NCBI GenBank assembly: GCA_963931865.1 | Contig: OZ007511.1 | Coordinates: 124,001-188,000, forward strand | Length of the DNA stretch: 64,000 nucleotides | Direction: 5' to 3' | Origin: Axinella damicornis | Taxonomy: Eukaryota > Porifera > Demospongiae > Axinellida > Axinellidae | Shown: one piece after another, positions 44,974 to 55,889 of the stretch | Layout of the letters: each line of letters starts with the position of its first letter | How positions within the stretch are numbered: the stretch's first letter is position 1 | Made by a program: the position numbers and the translations under genes | The notes under the pieces: model-generated | Told to the model about the DNA's origin: nothing | Database searches by the model: none | The model's input: the letters and a program-made list of their open reading frames with translations, nothing else

Positions 44974-47900
44974 GGGGGGTGTGCAGGTGTATGTGTCAAT
45001 GGATGACATGGAACCAGTGGTCTGGGAATGACGCAGGCTCTCCACTTGCCATGCCAATAAAGATATCTCCGATGCACTGCTGTGGTCCCCAGTTGGAGAG
45101 TCGGCTGTGCAGCAGGGCAAGGAACCCCTTGTTGAATGCCAGGATACTTGGGAGAGAGGCAAATCATCATGTGACCATCAGGTGACTGTCAGGTGACTGT
45201 TGTATGACAGTAGATTGACGACTTACTCCTCTACATTGGCAAAGATATTGTTTGTCTCGTCCAGTAGTATAGCAGTCAGTGGAATCTTGAACACCTGAAA
45301 TAGAAAATGAGTTTAATGACAGCGATTGCCATGGCATACATCTCCTGAACGGAACAAGCAATTGTAGCCTTGTTCCCAGGTCTCCGCCCTCAACTACTGT
45401 CACTCGCAGTACGATAAGGGTTAGGGCAGCTGTTACCTCCGAGAGAACCTCCACACCCCTGACGTAGGTGTACTCTGTGGTGTAGAGTTCATGGATGACA
45501 CAGGAACGTGCATCGTCAGGGAAGATGGGCATCCTGGCAGGTAGGTCAGTGGTTGACGTGATGTGGGGCATAGCCTTCGCACAGGCGTGTATCAGCTCGT
45601 AGATCTGGAGGAGGGGTACGTAGGGGAGAGAGGAGGGGTATGTAGGGGAGAGAGGAGGGGTACGCAGGGGAGAGAGGAGGGGTACGTAGGGGAGAGAGGA
45701 GGGGTACGCAGGGGAGAGAGGAGGGGTACGTAGGGGAGAGAGGAGGGGTACGTAGGGGAGAGAGGAGGGGTACGTAGGGGAGAGAGGAGGGGTACGTAGG
45801 GGAGAGAGGAGGGGTACGTAGGGGAGAGAGGAGAGGTTCGTAAGGGAGAGAGGAGGGGTACGCAGGGGAGAGAGGAGGGGTACGTAGGGAAGAGAGGAGG
45901 GGTACGTAGGGGAGAGAGGAGGGGTACGTAGGGGAGAGAGGAGGGGTACGCAGGGGAGAGAGGAGGGGTACGCAGGGGAGAGAGGAGGGGTACGTAGGGA
46001 AGAGAGGAGGGGTACGCAGGGGAGAGAGGAGGGGTACGTAGGGGAGAGAGGAGGGGTACGCAGGGGAGAGAGGAGGGGTACGTAGGGGAGAGAGGAGGGG
46101 TACGCAGGGGAGAGAGGAGGGGTACGTAGGGGAGAGAGGAGAGGTTCGTAAGGGAGAGAGGAGGGGTACGCAGGGGAGAGAGGAGGGGTACGTAGGGAAG
46201 AGAGGAGGGGTACGTAGGGGAGAGAGGAGGGGTTCGTAAGGGAGAGAGGAGGGGTACGTAAGGGAGAGAGGAGGGGTACATAGGGGAGAGAGGAGGGGTT
46301 CGTAAGGGAGAGAGGAGGGGTACGTAGGGGAGAGAGGAGGGGTACGTAGGGGAGAGAGGAGGGGTACGTAGAGAAGGGCAAAGACGGAGGGTGGTGGCAG
46401 ACTAAAACAGGAATGAGGGAGGGAGGGAGGGAGGGAGGGAGGGAGGGAGGGAGGGAGGGAGGGGGAGGGAGGGAGGGAGGGAGGGAGGGGGAGGGAGGGA
46501 GGGAGGGAGGGAGGGAGGGAGGGAGGGGGGAGGGAGGGAGGGAGGGAGGGAGGGAGGGAGGGAGGGGGAGGGAGGGAGGGGGAGGGAGGGAGGGAGGAGG
46601 GAGGGAAGGAGGGAGGGAGGGGGAGGGAGGGAGGGAGGAGGGAGGGAAGGAGGGAAGGAGGGAGGGGGGAGGGGGGAGGAAGGAGGGGAGGAAGGGGCTG
46701 GTTCTGTTCATATCTTACATTAGCATCCTGTAAGCTCTCATCGTATTCCTTCAGAGTGTGCATCATATCTTCTAGCTTGCCTCCACTGCCTGGGATCACC
46801 TGGAGTCACACAGTGTAACACAGTGTAACACGGCATAACACGGTACAATACAGCTAGGTCAACTGACAACGAGTGATCACAGTTCTATGCTCAAGTAACA
46901 CTCTAAAATTGTCCACACGCCCTTACCTCATACGACCCCATTAGCTCCAGTGAGGCATCTGACAGTGGCCGTGACTTCAACTTGGTGGGGGCACTCTTCA
47001 TCCTCCTCACCTCATTCTTATTACCAACTGTTGAGCCTCGCTTCAGAGCAGGTGACGATGAGTTCACGCCAGCCTCACTGTTCGTAGTGGAATCCAGTGA
47101 CGCAGGCCTCGAACACTTTGAGGAGGCATTTTCCGGGTGGTTGGTCGATCTTAGGGGGACTAGACTCTCAGTTGGTACACATTCAACTGCCTCATAAATG
47201 TGCTCAGTGCTATCCTCGGGGGGTGCAGTCACTTCAGACGCAATCTCCTGATCCACTTGGTCAATCAGTGGAGTGCTGAAGCTCTTGTTGAGACCGTGCA
47301 AAGCAGCGGTGCTGTTCCTCCCCCCCAAACTGCTGGTCACGTGCACACTGGCAGTATTTCTTCCCTTCAAACTGCTGGTCACAGTTGGGTCATCCACACT
47401 ACGGCTGCTGGCCACAGCTTTCAGTGACATCTGCTTCCGTTGCTTCAAGGGCAGAGGAGGTTGTCTCTCGTACGGTGCAGGGGGCATTGGCGGTGGCTTC
47501 TTCTTGCGCCTGGTAAGAGAATCATTTGTATCCGGAGCCTGCTTATCTTCACCACTGTCAGGCGTCGGTTGCCGTTCCGGAGTAACCTCCTTCGATACGT
47601 TGATGCTTGGAATGTCATCCTCCGTGTTCTTACTGTCGTCTGCAATCTGGTCGGTCAAATCTTTGTCCGCGCTGACACCGTCTGTCACCTTTCCATCCTC
47701 AGGTGAAGTTGGTTTAAATTTTTTTAGCTTGACTGCAGCCGGTAGCTCAGGTCTTTTTGGCTTTTCCTTCACAAGTAAATCATGTCTTTCAGGCTTTGGT
47801 GGACGTACTGGACTCACAGGCTTTTCTGGTCTGTCCGGAACTCTTGGGACTTCAGCTCTTTTTGACGTTTCTTTTTCCTCTGGAAGTATTGGTGTTTCGG

Positions 47901-48477
47901 TATTTTCGGGTGTTTTTTCAGGGATATCTTTGTCTGGTCGTTCTGGTATGTCAGGGCTCTCTGGTTTTTCGGGTGTTTCTAGTGAGTCTGATTGTGTCTC
48001 CTCCGTCGCAAAGTCTCCATTCTCCTCCAGAACCACAAACCCATCAACCATCTCATCCCCTCCCCTTCCTTCCCCTCCCCTTCCTTCCCCTCCCTCCTCC
48101 TCCCCTTCCTCATAATCCCCTTGTTCTTCTAGTCTCTCTTGCACGCCATTGAGCCCTCCCTCCTCTCCCTCCTGGTTCTTCACGTTGCTCCCCTCAACTA
48201 CAGGTTTCTTATCACCAAACTTCCGTCTCCGACGTACAGGTGGCTTCGGTTTGCCTGCTTCTTTATCATGCTTACCAGACGTCCGCCTCCGCATGGGGCT
48301 CGCGGGCGGAGTCACCTTATTTTCCCTCCTCCTTGGGATAGGACTCAGGTTCTTGCGGGGTCTTGGGACAGGGGAGATGGGGGGTGTGGTCGGACTGCCC
48401 TTCTGCATCGTCTTGACGATGTCCAAGACCTTCAAAGGGTTCTGCTTAGCAATGTCATCTACGGTTGGGTCGGCCAT
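39580..48477 (-). CDS. RhoGEF with proline-rich N-terminus, DH-PH and about 17 MORN repeats
   Basis: 23 exons in consistent phase, 1324 aa: 48477-46927, 46799-46719, 45604-45437, 45294-45227, 45146-45050, 44657-44547, 44429-44331, 44115-44047, 43973-43881, 43801-43727, 43635-43512, 42951-42790, 42646-42579, 42498-42451, 42331-42238, 42176-42100, 41946-41821, 41672-41535, 41312-41166, 41069-40932, 40647-40458, 39997-39792, 39624-39580. Exon 1 codes 517 residues rich in Pro, Arg, Glu and Ser with SH3-type PxxP sites (PPISPVPRPRK). A DH domain (about 545-780) starts VIHELYTTEYTYVRGVEVLS and contains the hallmark LITPVQRIPRYILLLK; a PH domain follows (GQVYLKNV to EKRLWLTKLRE). Then about 17 MORN repeats (RHGKG, RCGEG, RHGLG ...) fill the C-terminus. 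DH-PH-MORN order recalls alsin/ALS2CL, but there is no RCC1 propeller and no VPS9 domain. DH-PH predicts Rho-GTPase exchange; MORN repeats often contact membranes or partners. The last 14-residue exon is the weakest part of the model. Confidence 0.87.
40010..40340. repeat. Purine minisatellite upstream of MORN exon acceptor
   Basis: About 26-28-bp units of type gtgacggagtgaggaggaag plus ggggagg, roughly a dozen copies. In sense it is pyrimidine-rich and lies directly upstream of the 3' splice site at 39998. Confidence 0.88.
40650..40875. repeat. Purine tract upstream of MORN exon acceptor
   Basis: GGGAGGGAGAGAGGG-type sequence, pyrimidine-rich in sense, abutting the 3' splice site at 40648. 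Confidence 0.88.
41948..42052. repeat. Purine tract upstream of MORN exon acceptor
   Basis: GA-rich on plus, abutting the 3' splice site at 41947. Confidence 0.85.
43035..43140 (-). mobile_element. tRNA-derived SINE head
   Basis: On the minus strand a good A box (GTGGCTCAGTGGTAAGAG, about 43121-43104) and B box (GAGTTCGAATCC, about 43075-43064) are spaced as in tRNA genes, but acceptor stems do not pair. It lies in an intron of the RhoGEF-MORN gene. Confidence 0.6.
43132..43217. repeat. 21-bp tandem repeat, 4 copies
   Basis: Unit agcacaccagctgcatggag plus c, next to the tRNA-derived SINE. Confidence 0.9.
43638..43666. repeat. Poly-G (sense poly-C) used as polypyrimidine tract
   Basis: 29 G on plus; in sense a poly-C ending directly at the CAG acceptor of the PH-domain exon starting at 43635. 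Confidence 0.88.
44136..44160. repeat. Poly-G (sense poly-C) near acceptor
   Basis: 25 G on plus, about 20 nt upstream (in sense) of the 3' splice site at 44116 of the RhoGEF-MORN gene. Confidence 0.88.
44245..44330. repeat. Duplicated exon end plus donor (YILLLK|GTAAC)
   Basis: About 80 nt downstream of the real exon end at 44331, the intron contains a second copy of the last exonic codons (tacatcctgttgctgaag in sense) followed by GTAACC. The two are separated by a CT-rich tract. Confidence 0.75.
44450..44515. repeat. Purine tract upstream of DH exon acceptor
   Basis: GGGAGAGGAGAGAGGGG-type sequence; pyrimidine-rich in sense and just upstream of the 3' splice site at 44430. Confidence 0.8.
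44663..44979. repeat. (GT)n/GGGTGTG tract plus 23-nt poly-G
   Basis: About 300 bp of GT-rich low-complexity sequence filling the RhoGEF-MORN intron between the exons ending at 45050 and starting at 44657; G run at 44957-44979. Confidence 0.95.
45608..46372. repeat. 23-bp minisatellite, about 33 copies, at a splice acceptor
   Basis: Unit ggggtacgtaggggagagag plus gag. In sense it is CCTCTCTCCCCTACGTACCC-like and ends directly at the acceptor of the first DH exon (45604). Open frames on the minus strand (Leu/Ser/Pro/Tyr) are a by-product. Confidence 0.95.
46414..46696. repeat. (GGGA)n tract
   Basis: About 280 bp of GGGA repeats, pyrimidine-rich in sense, in the same RhoGEF-MORN intron as the 23-bp minisatellite. 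Confidence 0.95.
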
Positions 48478-48884
48478 TGTGAGCACGTATGTGTGTCATG
48501 TGGAGTATATAGCAGTCCCTGCAGTGGCAATGGGGACATGATATTCACTCACCAACATCATGCTGTAATATGATGTAACCATGCAGCAGAATAGGATGTG
48601 CACTATTTGGAACACACCACTATATGTCCACGAGGGATGCAGTGATCCGGCAGCGGGTACACACATTCACTGTTCCCATGCTCCAGCTTTGTCTACTTCA
48701 GACACTGCTTCGCCTACTCTGAATTTCTGATTCATAATTATATGGGTACCTTAGGGTTAGGGCTAGGGAATGGATGACAGCTACCTTAGGGTTGGTGTGA
48801 GGGCTACCTTAGGGTTGGGGTGAGGGCTACCAAAGGGTTGGGGTCGAAGGACACCCTACAGGGGAGTACCTTCACATGGCTGCC

Positions 48885-48960
48885 GTGGACGTGGCTTTAG
48901 TGGTATTGAACATCTGACTAGTAGGTTCGAAATCCTACTGTCAGTACTGCAGATTCAATT
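48885..48960 (+). mobile_element. tRNA-derived SINE fragment
   Basis: A-box-like GTGGCTTTAGTGGTATTG and a perfect T-arm GTAGGTTCGAAATCCTAC. The anticodon region is shortened, so it is not a functional tRNA gene. Confidence 0.5.
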
Positions 48961-49279
48961 TACGATCTCTGCTGTGACATTCTAAGGAGTATAAGTGAAC
49001 CACTGCCTGATTACTACCAGACTATAATAGTGCTACTACATACACTGCCCCCACATCAACAGTTGTGGACAATGACATGACCCAGTGCATGGGGCTTCCA
49101 GCCACACCATACCATACTTGTACCATTTACAGTTTTCTGTCTGCAGACATCCAACTCCTTAGAAACTCTTGTTAGGAAAGTGCTGCTACAAGTCATAGTA
49201 TGGTTTCTTGTGTGCGTGACAGTGGCTAGCTGTATGTAGGATATACATGGACTGTTTCAAAACATGTTTACATTGAGGT

Positions 49280-49323
49280 TAGCCTCGTTCCCAGGCTGCC
49301 AACACGGCCTGGGAACGAGGCTA
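49280..49323. mobile_element. 44-bp foldback element
   Basis: TAGCCTCGTTCCCAGGC with inverted partner. Flanks cattgaggt and cactgaggg match at 7 of 9. Confidence 0.75.
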
Positions 49324-49487
49324 CACTGAGGGCATCTGGTGGACACACCTGCCATTGACTCACTGAGCATGAAAGAACAGTTACTTTGTGCTTTCAGTTT
49401 CCTTATTAGGAAACCAATGTTGTGTACCACAATATAAGATATTCTAATACACAACTGTCAATGGTTTTGTCACATAAAATGCTGAGG

Positions 49488-49605
49488 AGGAGCCTGGGAA
49501 CGAGGCTAGGGAGCAGCCTGGGAACGAGGCTAGGGAGCAGCCTGGGAACGAGGCTAGGGAGCAGCCTGGGAACGAGGCTAGGGAGGAGCCTGGGAACGAG
49601 GCTGC
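49488..49605. repeat. Tandem array of foldback-element right ends, 5 copies
   Basis: Unit of about 23 bp, gagcctgggaacgaggctag plus gga/gca. Each copy is the terminal half of the foldback family without the left half. Confidence 0.85.
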
Positions 49606-50196
49606 TCTAACACTGTGTATTATTAGGCCTGCAGGGCTTCAGCTGTTGTCTAGGATGTGGAAGCATCTGAGCAATGAAATGTGATATGCCACACCCACTC
49701 AGACCGTAAACTTGATATCCTTGGTGCACAATTCACCAATAGCTGTGCCGTGCAGTGCAGGACACAGGGTATCAGCATTAATCCTCTCCATAATACCCTA
49801 CACTTCAATCACATCACATGACTTAAGAGAGCCTATATTAGCCAATCATATTCATTCTTGTAAACTGTGCGGCTAGGCCTGACTGATTTGCATAAAGATT
49901 CTTCAGCTGCCATCCGGTGAGTAAAGCCACTGACTGGTTAGACGTGGCAGACCATGAACCCTTGGAGGCTATGTGGCCATCTCCTCCTGGGATGTAGTTT
50001 CGTCCCTTGGGTACGGTTCAGGCCCACAGACCGCAGTGGATATCCTCCCCTGGGACGGGGCCTGGTCAATCCCATACAGGCCTCCAGACAAACTTCACTT
50101 CGCTATCGCAACATAACTCAAGTGGCTCCCCATTATCTCCTTACTGGACAGCAACCAGTTGGCTACCTCCACTCCAGTGACATTAACGAAACCGGC

Positions 50197-50529
50197 TAGG
50201 GCTCAAACGACTAGGGAATTTCCCTAGTCAACTAATTGGCTAATAGCTGACACGACTAATTGAGTACTAAACGGGAATGCCAGACAGCTTCAGCCAGCTT
50301 GACTCACAGTTCCTGTGTTGGCAGCGGACAGGTCCGGCAGACCCGGCTACCACCGGACCAATGTTTGCTGTATGGCACCTGAGCTAGAACTAGCAGAGCT
50401 CTCAGCCACCTTGCCACAACCATGAGCACTAGGTCATGAATTGCACATGCACAGCGACCAATCAGCATGCAAGGGTTTTAATCCACAGCCTTAGTTCAGT
50501 CGATTAGTCGACTGATTGTTCCGGCCCTA
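50197..50529. mobile_element. 333-bp hAT-like MITE
   Basis: Ends TAGGGCTCAAACGACTAG on the left and AGTCGACTG...CCGGCCCTA on the right, imperfect inverted repeats of hAT type. Flanks aaaccggc (50189-50196) and aaacagac (50530-50537) agree at 6 of 8, fitting the 8-bp duplication of hAT elements. No coding sequence. Confidence 0.55.
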
Positions 50530-51287
50530 AAACAGACATGACCTCTGAACCCACCATATCCGCTGCTCAACACTGCAGTGAGGTGGATGGCAGATCAATT
50601 GTCGGTAAACAAACCCTAACCACAGCGGATAACATAGCACATGCTCAACCAATCGGATAGCAGATTATGGATCTCTGAAATCCATTGCTGAGGTTTTCTG
50701 CAGCTGCAACGGGGGATGTGGCAAGCCACACCCACATATGCAGCACACGGTTTGGTCATCACTTGGTACTTTGGGTCGTCCTGGAGAGCGACATGCTCCA
50801 CAAGGCACACGCCCCCTCACTAAGTACCAATCAAAGAGGATACCATCGTTATCTGATCGATATACAAAGTACTACCTGGTGGTCTGTGACGCTTTCTGTT
50901 TCACCAAGCTCCTGACTCAGCTCGCCTGCATCCGTACCCCAGCGAGCCCTGGACACAACACGCCCAGCATGCTACGCTGCACGATTAATCATTAATTTAC
51001 GATCATATGATTATCACGTGAAGTTTAATCTGCTTGATTATGAACGCATGTGACCTACATAAACAGTGAGGATCGCACGCTGGGACTAGTCGACTAGACC
51101 GGAGTGAGGCTGTCTTGCACGTCAGGCACTCTGTGTGCACTGGTCTAGGTGAGCCATGACACGAAATCGGTTTGCAGCAAATTATGCAGCGTAGCCTGGT
51201 CTTGCAAAAATTGTAGATGTATGATCTAGCTCCGTAACGTTGGCTGTGGTTCTCCCTATCTCCCTGTGGGCAGAAAGCTGCCTCAAA

Positions 51288-54200
51288 ATGTCTATCATCC
51301 AGATGAATGTCCCTCTGGTCTTCTGGGGTCAGCGCCCACCCACACACGAGATCACATGTGTCTGTCGCTCGGAAGAGAAGAAGGGTGTGGCCACCGCCTC
51401 ACGCAGTGGCCAGATTTGCCTCTGGGATGTCTGCCGGGAGAGGGACACTGAAAAAGTCCGGGTGAGTTCCCCTCTACAAGTAGTGATATGGCTTCAACCT
51501 GATTACCAATATAGTAAATGGATTTCCCTTCTCTACCGTCCTCCCTCCCCTCCTCTCCCTCCTTCTTCCTCCTCCGTTCTCTTCTCCCCTCCCTCCTCTT
51601 CTTCCCTCCTCCTCCCTCCCTCCTTCTTCTTCCCTCTTTCCCCTTCCTCCTCCCTCCTCTTCTCCCCTCCCCCTCCCTCCTTCCTCTTCTTCCCTCTTCC
51701 CCCTACCTCCCTACCTCCCTCCTCTTCTCCCCTCCCCCTCCCTCCCCTCCCCCTCCTTCCTTCCTCCTCTTCCCACTTCCCCTGCCTCACTCCCTCCTCT
51801 TCTCCCCGCCTCCTCCCTCCTTCCTCTTCTTCTTCCCTCTTCCCCCTTGTCTCCTCCCTCCTCCCTCCTCCTCCTCCTCCCTCCCTCCTCCTCTTGTCCT
51901 CTCCTCTCTCCCTCCTCCTCCCTCCTCCCTCCTCCTCCCTCCTCCCTCTTCCTCCTCCCTCCTCCTCTGCCTCCAGTTGCGTCCCCGCTGCCTTCTGTTT
52001 GGAACGCCCTCTTCGATCATCTCCCTCTGTTTCATAAAGAACTGGAGTGGGGACCGAGATCGCATTGGCAGCCTATCCGAGAAGGGGTAGGCAAATACAT
52101 GTGACATAATCCCTATTTGTTCCATTGGAGGTTCTATATAGTGTACATTTGGAGTGTGTACCACACCCACATCAATTTGCTAACAACACAATTGCTTGAC
52201 CTTGTGCATAGTGAAACACATCCCGCTACTGGCTCAAAGTTGATCACCCCATCCCAATTGCAAGCTCTCTAAATGAGAGGCAGTGAATGACACCGTTTCT
52301 GTTTCCATAGCACCCTGTCTATCTGGGACGGCAAGGGAGGCACTTGTTTGAAGTACACCTACTTTCAGGGCCACCACATTGGGATCAAGGTGAGGAGGGA
52401 GAGGGGGAGGGAGAGTTGGAGAGAGAGGGAGGGAGTTAGGGAGGGAAGGAGGGTAAGGGAGGATGCACGAGGGAGGAACAGAGGGTGAGGAGGGAGTATG
52501 GGAAGGAGAGAGGGACAAGTGAGGGTGAGGGAGGGTTGAGTGAGGGAGGGTTGAGGTGTTGAATGAGTGTATGAAAGTGGCCATTCTGCTTTTCTGCAAA
52601 AGTGTGCTAGAAATTCCCAGACACTGTATAACTGTTTGTGTTTTGTTGAATTCCTGAAAGCACTAGAACTGCAACCTCAGAGATGCCTTGTGGTAAGGCT
52701 TCTCTAGTTTTCTTGATTTCCAGATTTGCAGAAACAGCAACGTACTCCAGAGATGCCTTCTGGTAAGATTTCCTGATTTCTTGATTTGCAGAACAGCGAC
52801 TCCAGACCACCGACTGATGCACAGTTTCACCGTTTTCTGCAATTTTTTCTACAGTGATCATTTATTATTAATTACTTAACATGCACAGCACTGACGTCAT
52901 ATTAATACCCCTCCCCTCCCTAGTCTGGTTCCCAAATGGTACAACAGTATGGAGGTCTGGGACCAGACTGCCGTTGACCCCTGAGCTCAATCATAATTTC
53001 ACACCACCTCAGGGCTCAGTTGGCCAAACCCTGCAGACTAATCTGAAAAATGAAGGCGCGCGCCCCTTGCATTATGGACTAGCCAAGTTTTTTGGCTAGT
53101 CCATAATGCAAGGGGCGCGCGCCTTCATTTTTCAGATTAGTCTGCAGGGTTTGGCCAACTGAGCCCTGAGGTGGTGTGAAATTATGATTGAGCTCAGGGG
53201 TCAACGGCAGTCTGGTCCCAGACCTCCATACTGTACCATTTGGGAACCAGACTAGGGAGGGGAGGGGTATTAATATGACGTGCATGTTAAGTAATTAATA
53301 ATAAATGATCACTGTAGAAAAAATTGCAGAAAACGGTGAAACTGTGCATCAGTCGGTGGTCTGGAGTCGCTGTTCTGCAAATCAAGAAATCAGGAAATCT
53401 TACCAGAAGGCATCTCTGGAGTTGCTGTTTCTGCAAATCTTCTGGAAATCAAGAAAACTAGAGAAGCCTTACCACAAGGCATCTCTGAGGTTGCAGTTCT
53501 AGTGCTTTCAGGAATTCAACAAAACACAAACAGTTATACAGTGTCTGGGAATTTCTAGCACACTTGCAGAAAAGCGGAATGGCCACTTTCATACACTCAT
53601 TGTGCAGTGTATTTAGTAACCGTCATTCCAGTGCTCTTCAGACATCCTGATACCCATATCTCAGTGGAACCCGTTGTTATGGCAATGGCTGGCTACTTAG
53701 TGTGCTGTGTACATGTGATTACTTTCCCGATATTTTCTTCACCAGTCTCTCTCAAGGTCGAAGTATTCCGAGACGCTGATTGTGCTCTACGGGCAGTACA
53801 GTGATGTCTACATCCTGGACTCCAACACACTGGAGGTAGTTCCTCTCTCCCCTCCCTCTCCCCCCTCTCCCCCTTCCCCCCTTCTCCCCTCTCCCCTCCC
53901 TCTCCCTCCTCTCCCTCCACCCTCCCCCTTCTCCCTTCTCCCCTCTCCCCTCCCTCTCCCTCCTCTCCCTCCACCCTCCCCCTTCTCCCCTCTCCCCTCT
54001 CCCCTCCCTCTCCCCCCTCTCCCTCCCCCTCCCCATTCTCCCTTCTCCCCTCTCCCCTCTCCCCTCCCTCTCCCCCTCTCCCTCCCCCCTCCCCCCTTCT
54101 CCCCTCTCCCCCTCTCCCCTCCCTCTCCCCCTCCCCTCTCCCCTCCTCCCTCCCCTCTCCCCTCCTCCCTCCCCTCTCCCCTCCCCCTCCCCACCCCCAC

Positions 54201-55858
54201 ATAAACTCCCACTTGCACATATGACACCAGGCTCCAGCACCCTGGCTGCAAGTCATACATTGAGGAGATACGTACGCACTATGCTGATCCCTCCCCACAC
54301 ACACACCTCTCCCTCTTCCCTCCAGACCCTGTGCACGCTGAAGACGTCTCACAACCCCAACTGGATCACTCAGATATGTTTCATTTCCGATGTGGAACAG
54401 AAAGGCATGCTTTGACAACAAAGTGCCTCTAATATTTATGACTCCCTCCCCCTCCCACTCTCCCTCCTCCTCCTCCCTCCCCCTCCCACTCTCCCTCCTC
54501 CTCCCTCCTCCTCCTCCCTCCCCCTCCCACTCTCCCTCCTCCTCCTCCCTCCCCCTCCCACTCTCCCTCCTCCTCCCACTCTCCCTCCTCCCTCATACTC
54601 CCCCTCCTCCCTCCCACTCCCCTCCTCTCTCCTACTCCTCCTCCCTCCCACTCTCCCCTCTTCCCTCCCACTCCCCCTCCTCCCTCCCACTCCTCCTCCC
54701 TCCCACTCTCCCCTCTTCCCTCCCACTCCCTCTCCCACTCCCCCTCCTCCCTCCTACTCCTCCCCCTCCCTCCTACTCCCCCTCCTCCACATTTCTTCTC
54801 CACTCCCCATCTCCCTGCTCGCTCCTCCCCTCCTCTTTACTACATCTCCCCTCTCCCCATCTCCCTCAACTCCCTCCTCCCCCTCCTCCCCCTCTCCCAT
54901 CTTCCTGCCCCCTCGCCTTCTCTCCCGTCCTTAGATGCGTTGTTGGCTCTCTCGGTGGATGGTGTGGCGAAGCTATGGCTTCTTCCTTCACGGATTGAGA
55001 TGAAGGAACAGGAAGTAATCTATGAGGAGAAGTCTCTGACTCTCGGCTTCACAAACCCTCTCTCCCTCACCTCCTGCTGCTACAATGGCCACAGCACTGC
55101 TCTAGTTGTGTGCAAGGACTTGTGGCTGGTGAGTGTAGTTTATCACGTTCAACGTCTTTAGTTTGAACACACCTTCTCTCTCCCCGGCCCCTGCCCACCT
55201 CTCTCTCCCTCCCCACTCCCCGGCCCCTGTCGCAGCTGTTTGATGCAACTGGAGGGAAAATGAAGCAACTGTTGATCCATGGCTGTGAGCAGTCGGTGCG
55301 GTGCTGGATGGGAGGACACTTCTTTGATAGCAGAACTGTCGTTGTGTGGGCCAAGGAGGACGAAAAAGCATTTGTGTACAAGCTGTCACCACGGTAATCT
55401 AGCACCTGCAGTTACACTGTACAAGCTGTCACCACGGTAATCTAGCACCTGCAGTTACACTGTACAAGCTGTCACCACGGTAATCTAGCACCTGCAGTTA
55501 CACTGTACAAGCTGCAGGTCACCACGGTAATCTAGCACCTGCAGTTACACTGTACAAGCTGTCACCAGGGTAATCTAGCACCTGCAGTTACACTGCTTAA
55601 GCTGTCACCACAGTAATCTAGCACCTGCAGTTTCACTGTACAAGCTGTCACCACGGTAATCTAGCACCTGCAGTTACACTGTACAAGCTGTCACCACAGT
55701 AATCTAGCACCTGCAGTTACACTGTACAAGCTGTCACCACAGTAATCTAGCACCTGCAGTTACACTGTACAAGCTGTCACCACAGTAATCTAGCACCTGC
55801 AGTTACACTGTGTAAATGATCATTGCATGTGTGTGGTGTGTGCATCACATGATCCAGT

Positions 55859-55889
<31 letters not shown>

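Larger units (their letters stand above)
48478..51287. other. Intergenic 2.8 kb between divergent RhoGEF-MORN and WDR7
   Basis: Should contain both promoters. It holds a SINE, one foldback element, a half-element array and a hAT-like MITE (listed separately), plus short 'tagggttggggtgagggctac' repeats at 48745-48850. An 82-codon frame at 49954 with a hydrophobic start is too weak to call. Confidence 0.6.

Noticed and set aside
45167..46799. Frames of 417-514 codons (Leu/Ser/Pro/Tyr-rich) on the minus strand
   Set aside because: The 23-bp minisatellite and GGGA tract are intronic; only the segments 45604-45437 and 46799-46719 are coding.
47273..48115. 280-codon plus-strand frame
   Set aside because: Antisense shadow of the large first exon of the RhoGEF-MORN gene.
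49954..50199. 81-codon frame with a hydrophobic N-terminus, considered as a secreted peptide
   Set aside because: It runs into the hAT-like MITE and has no support beyond an ATG.
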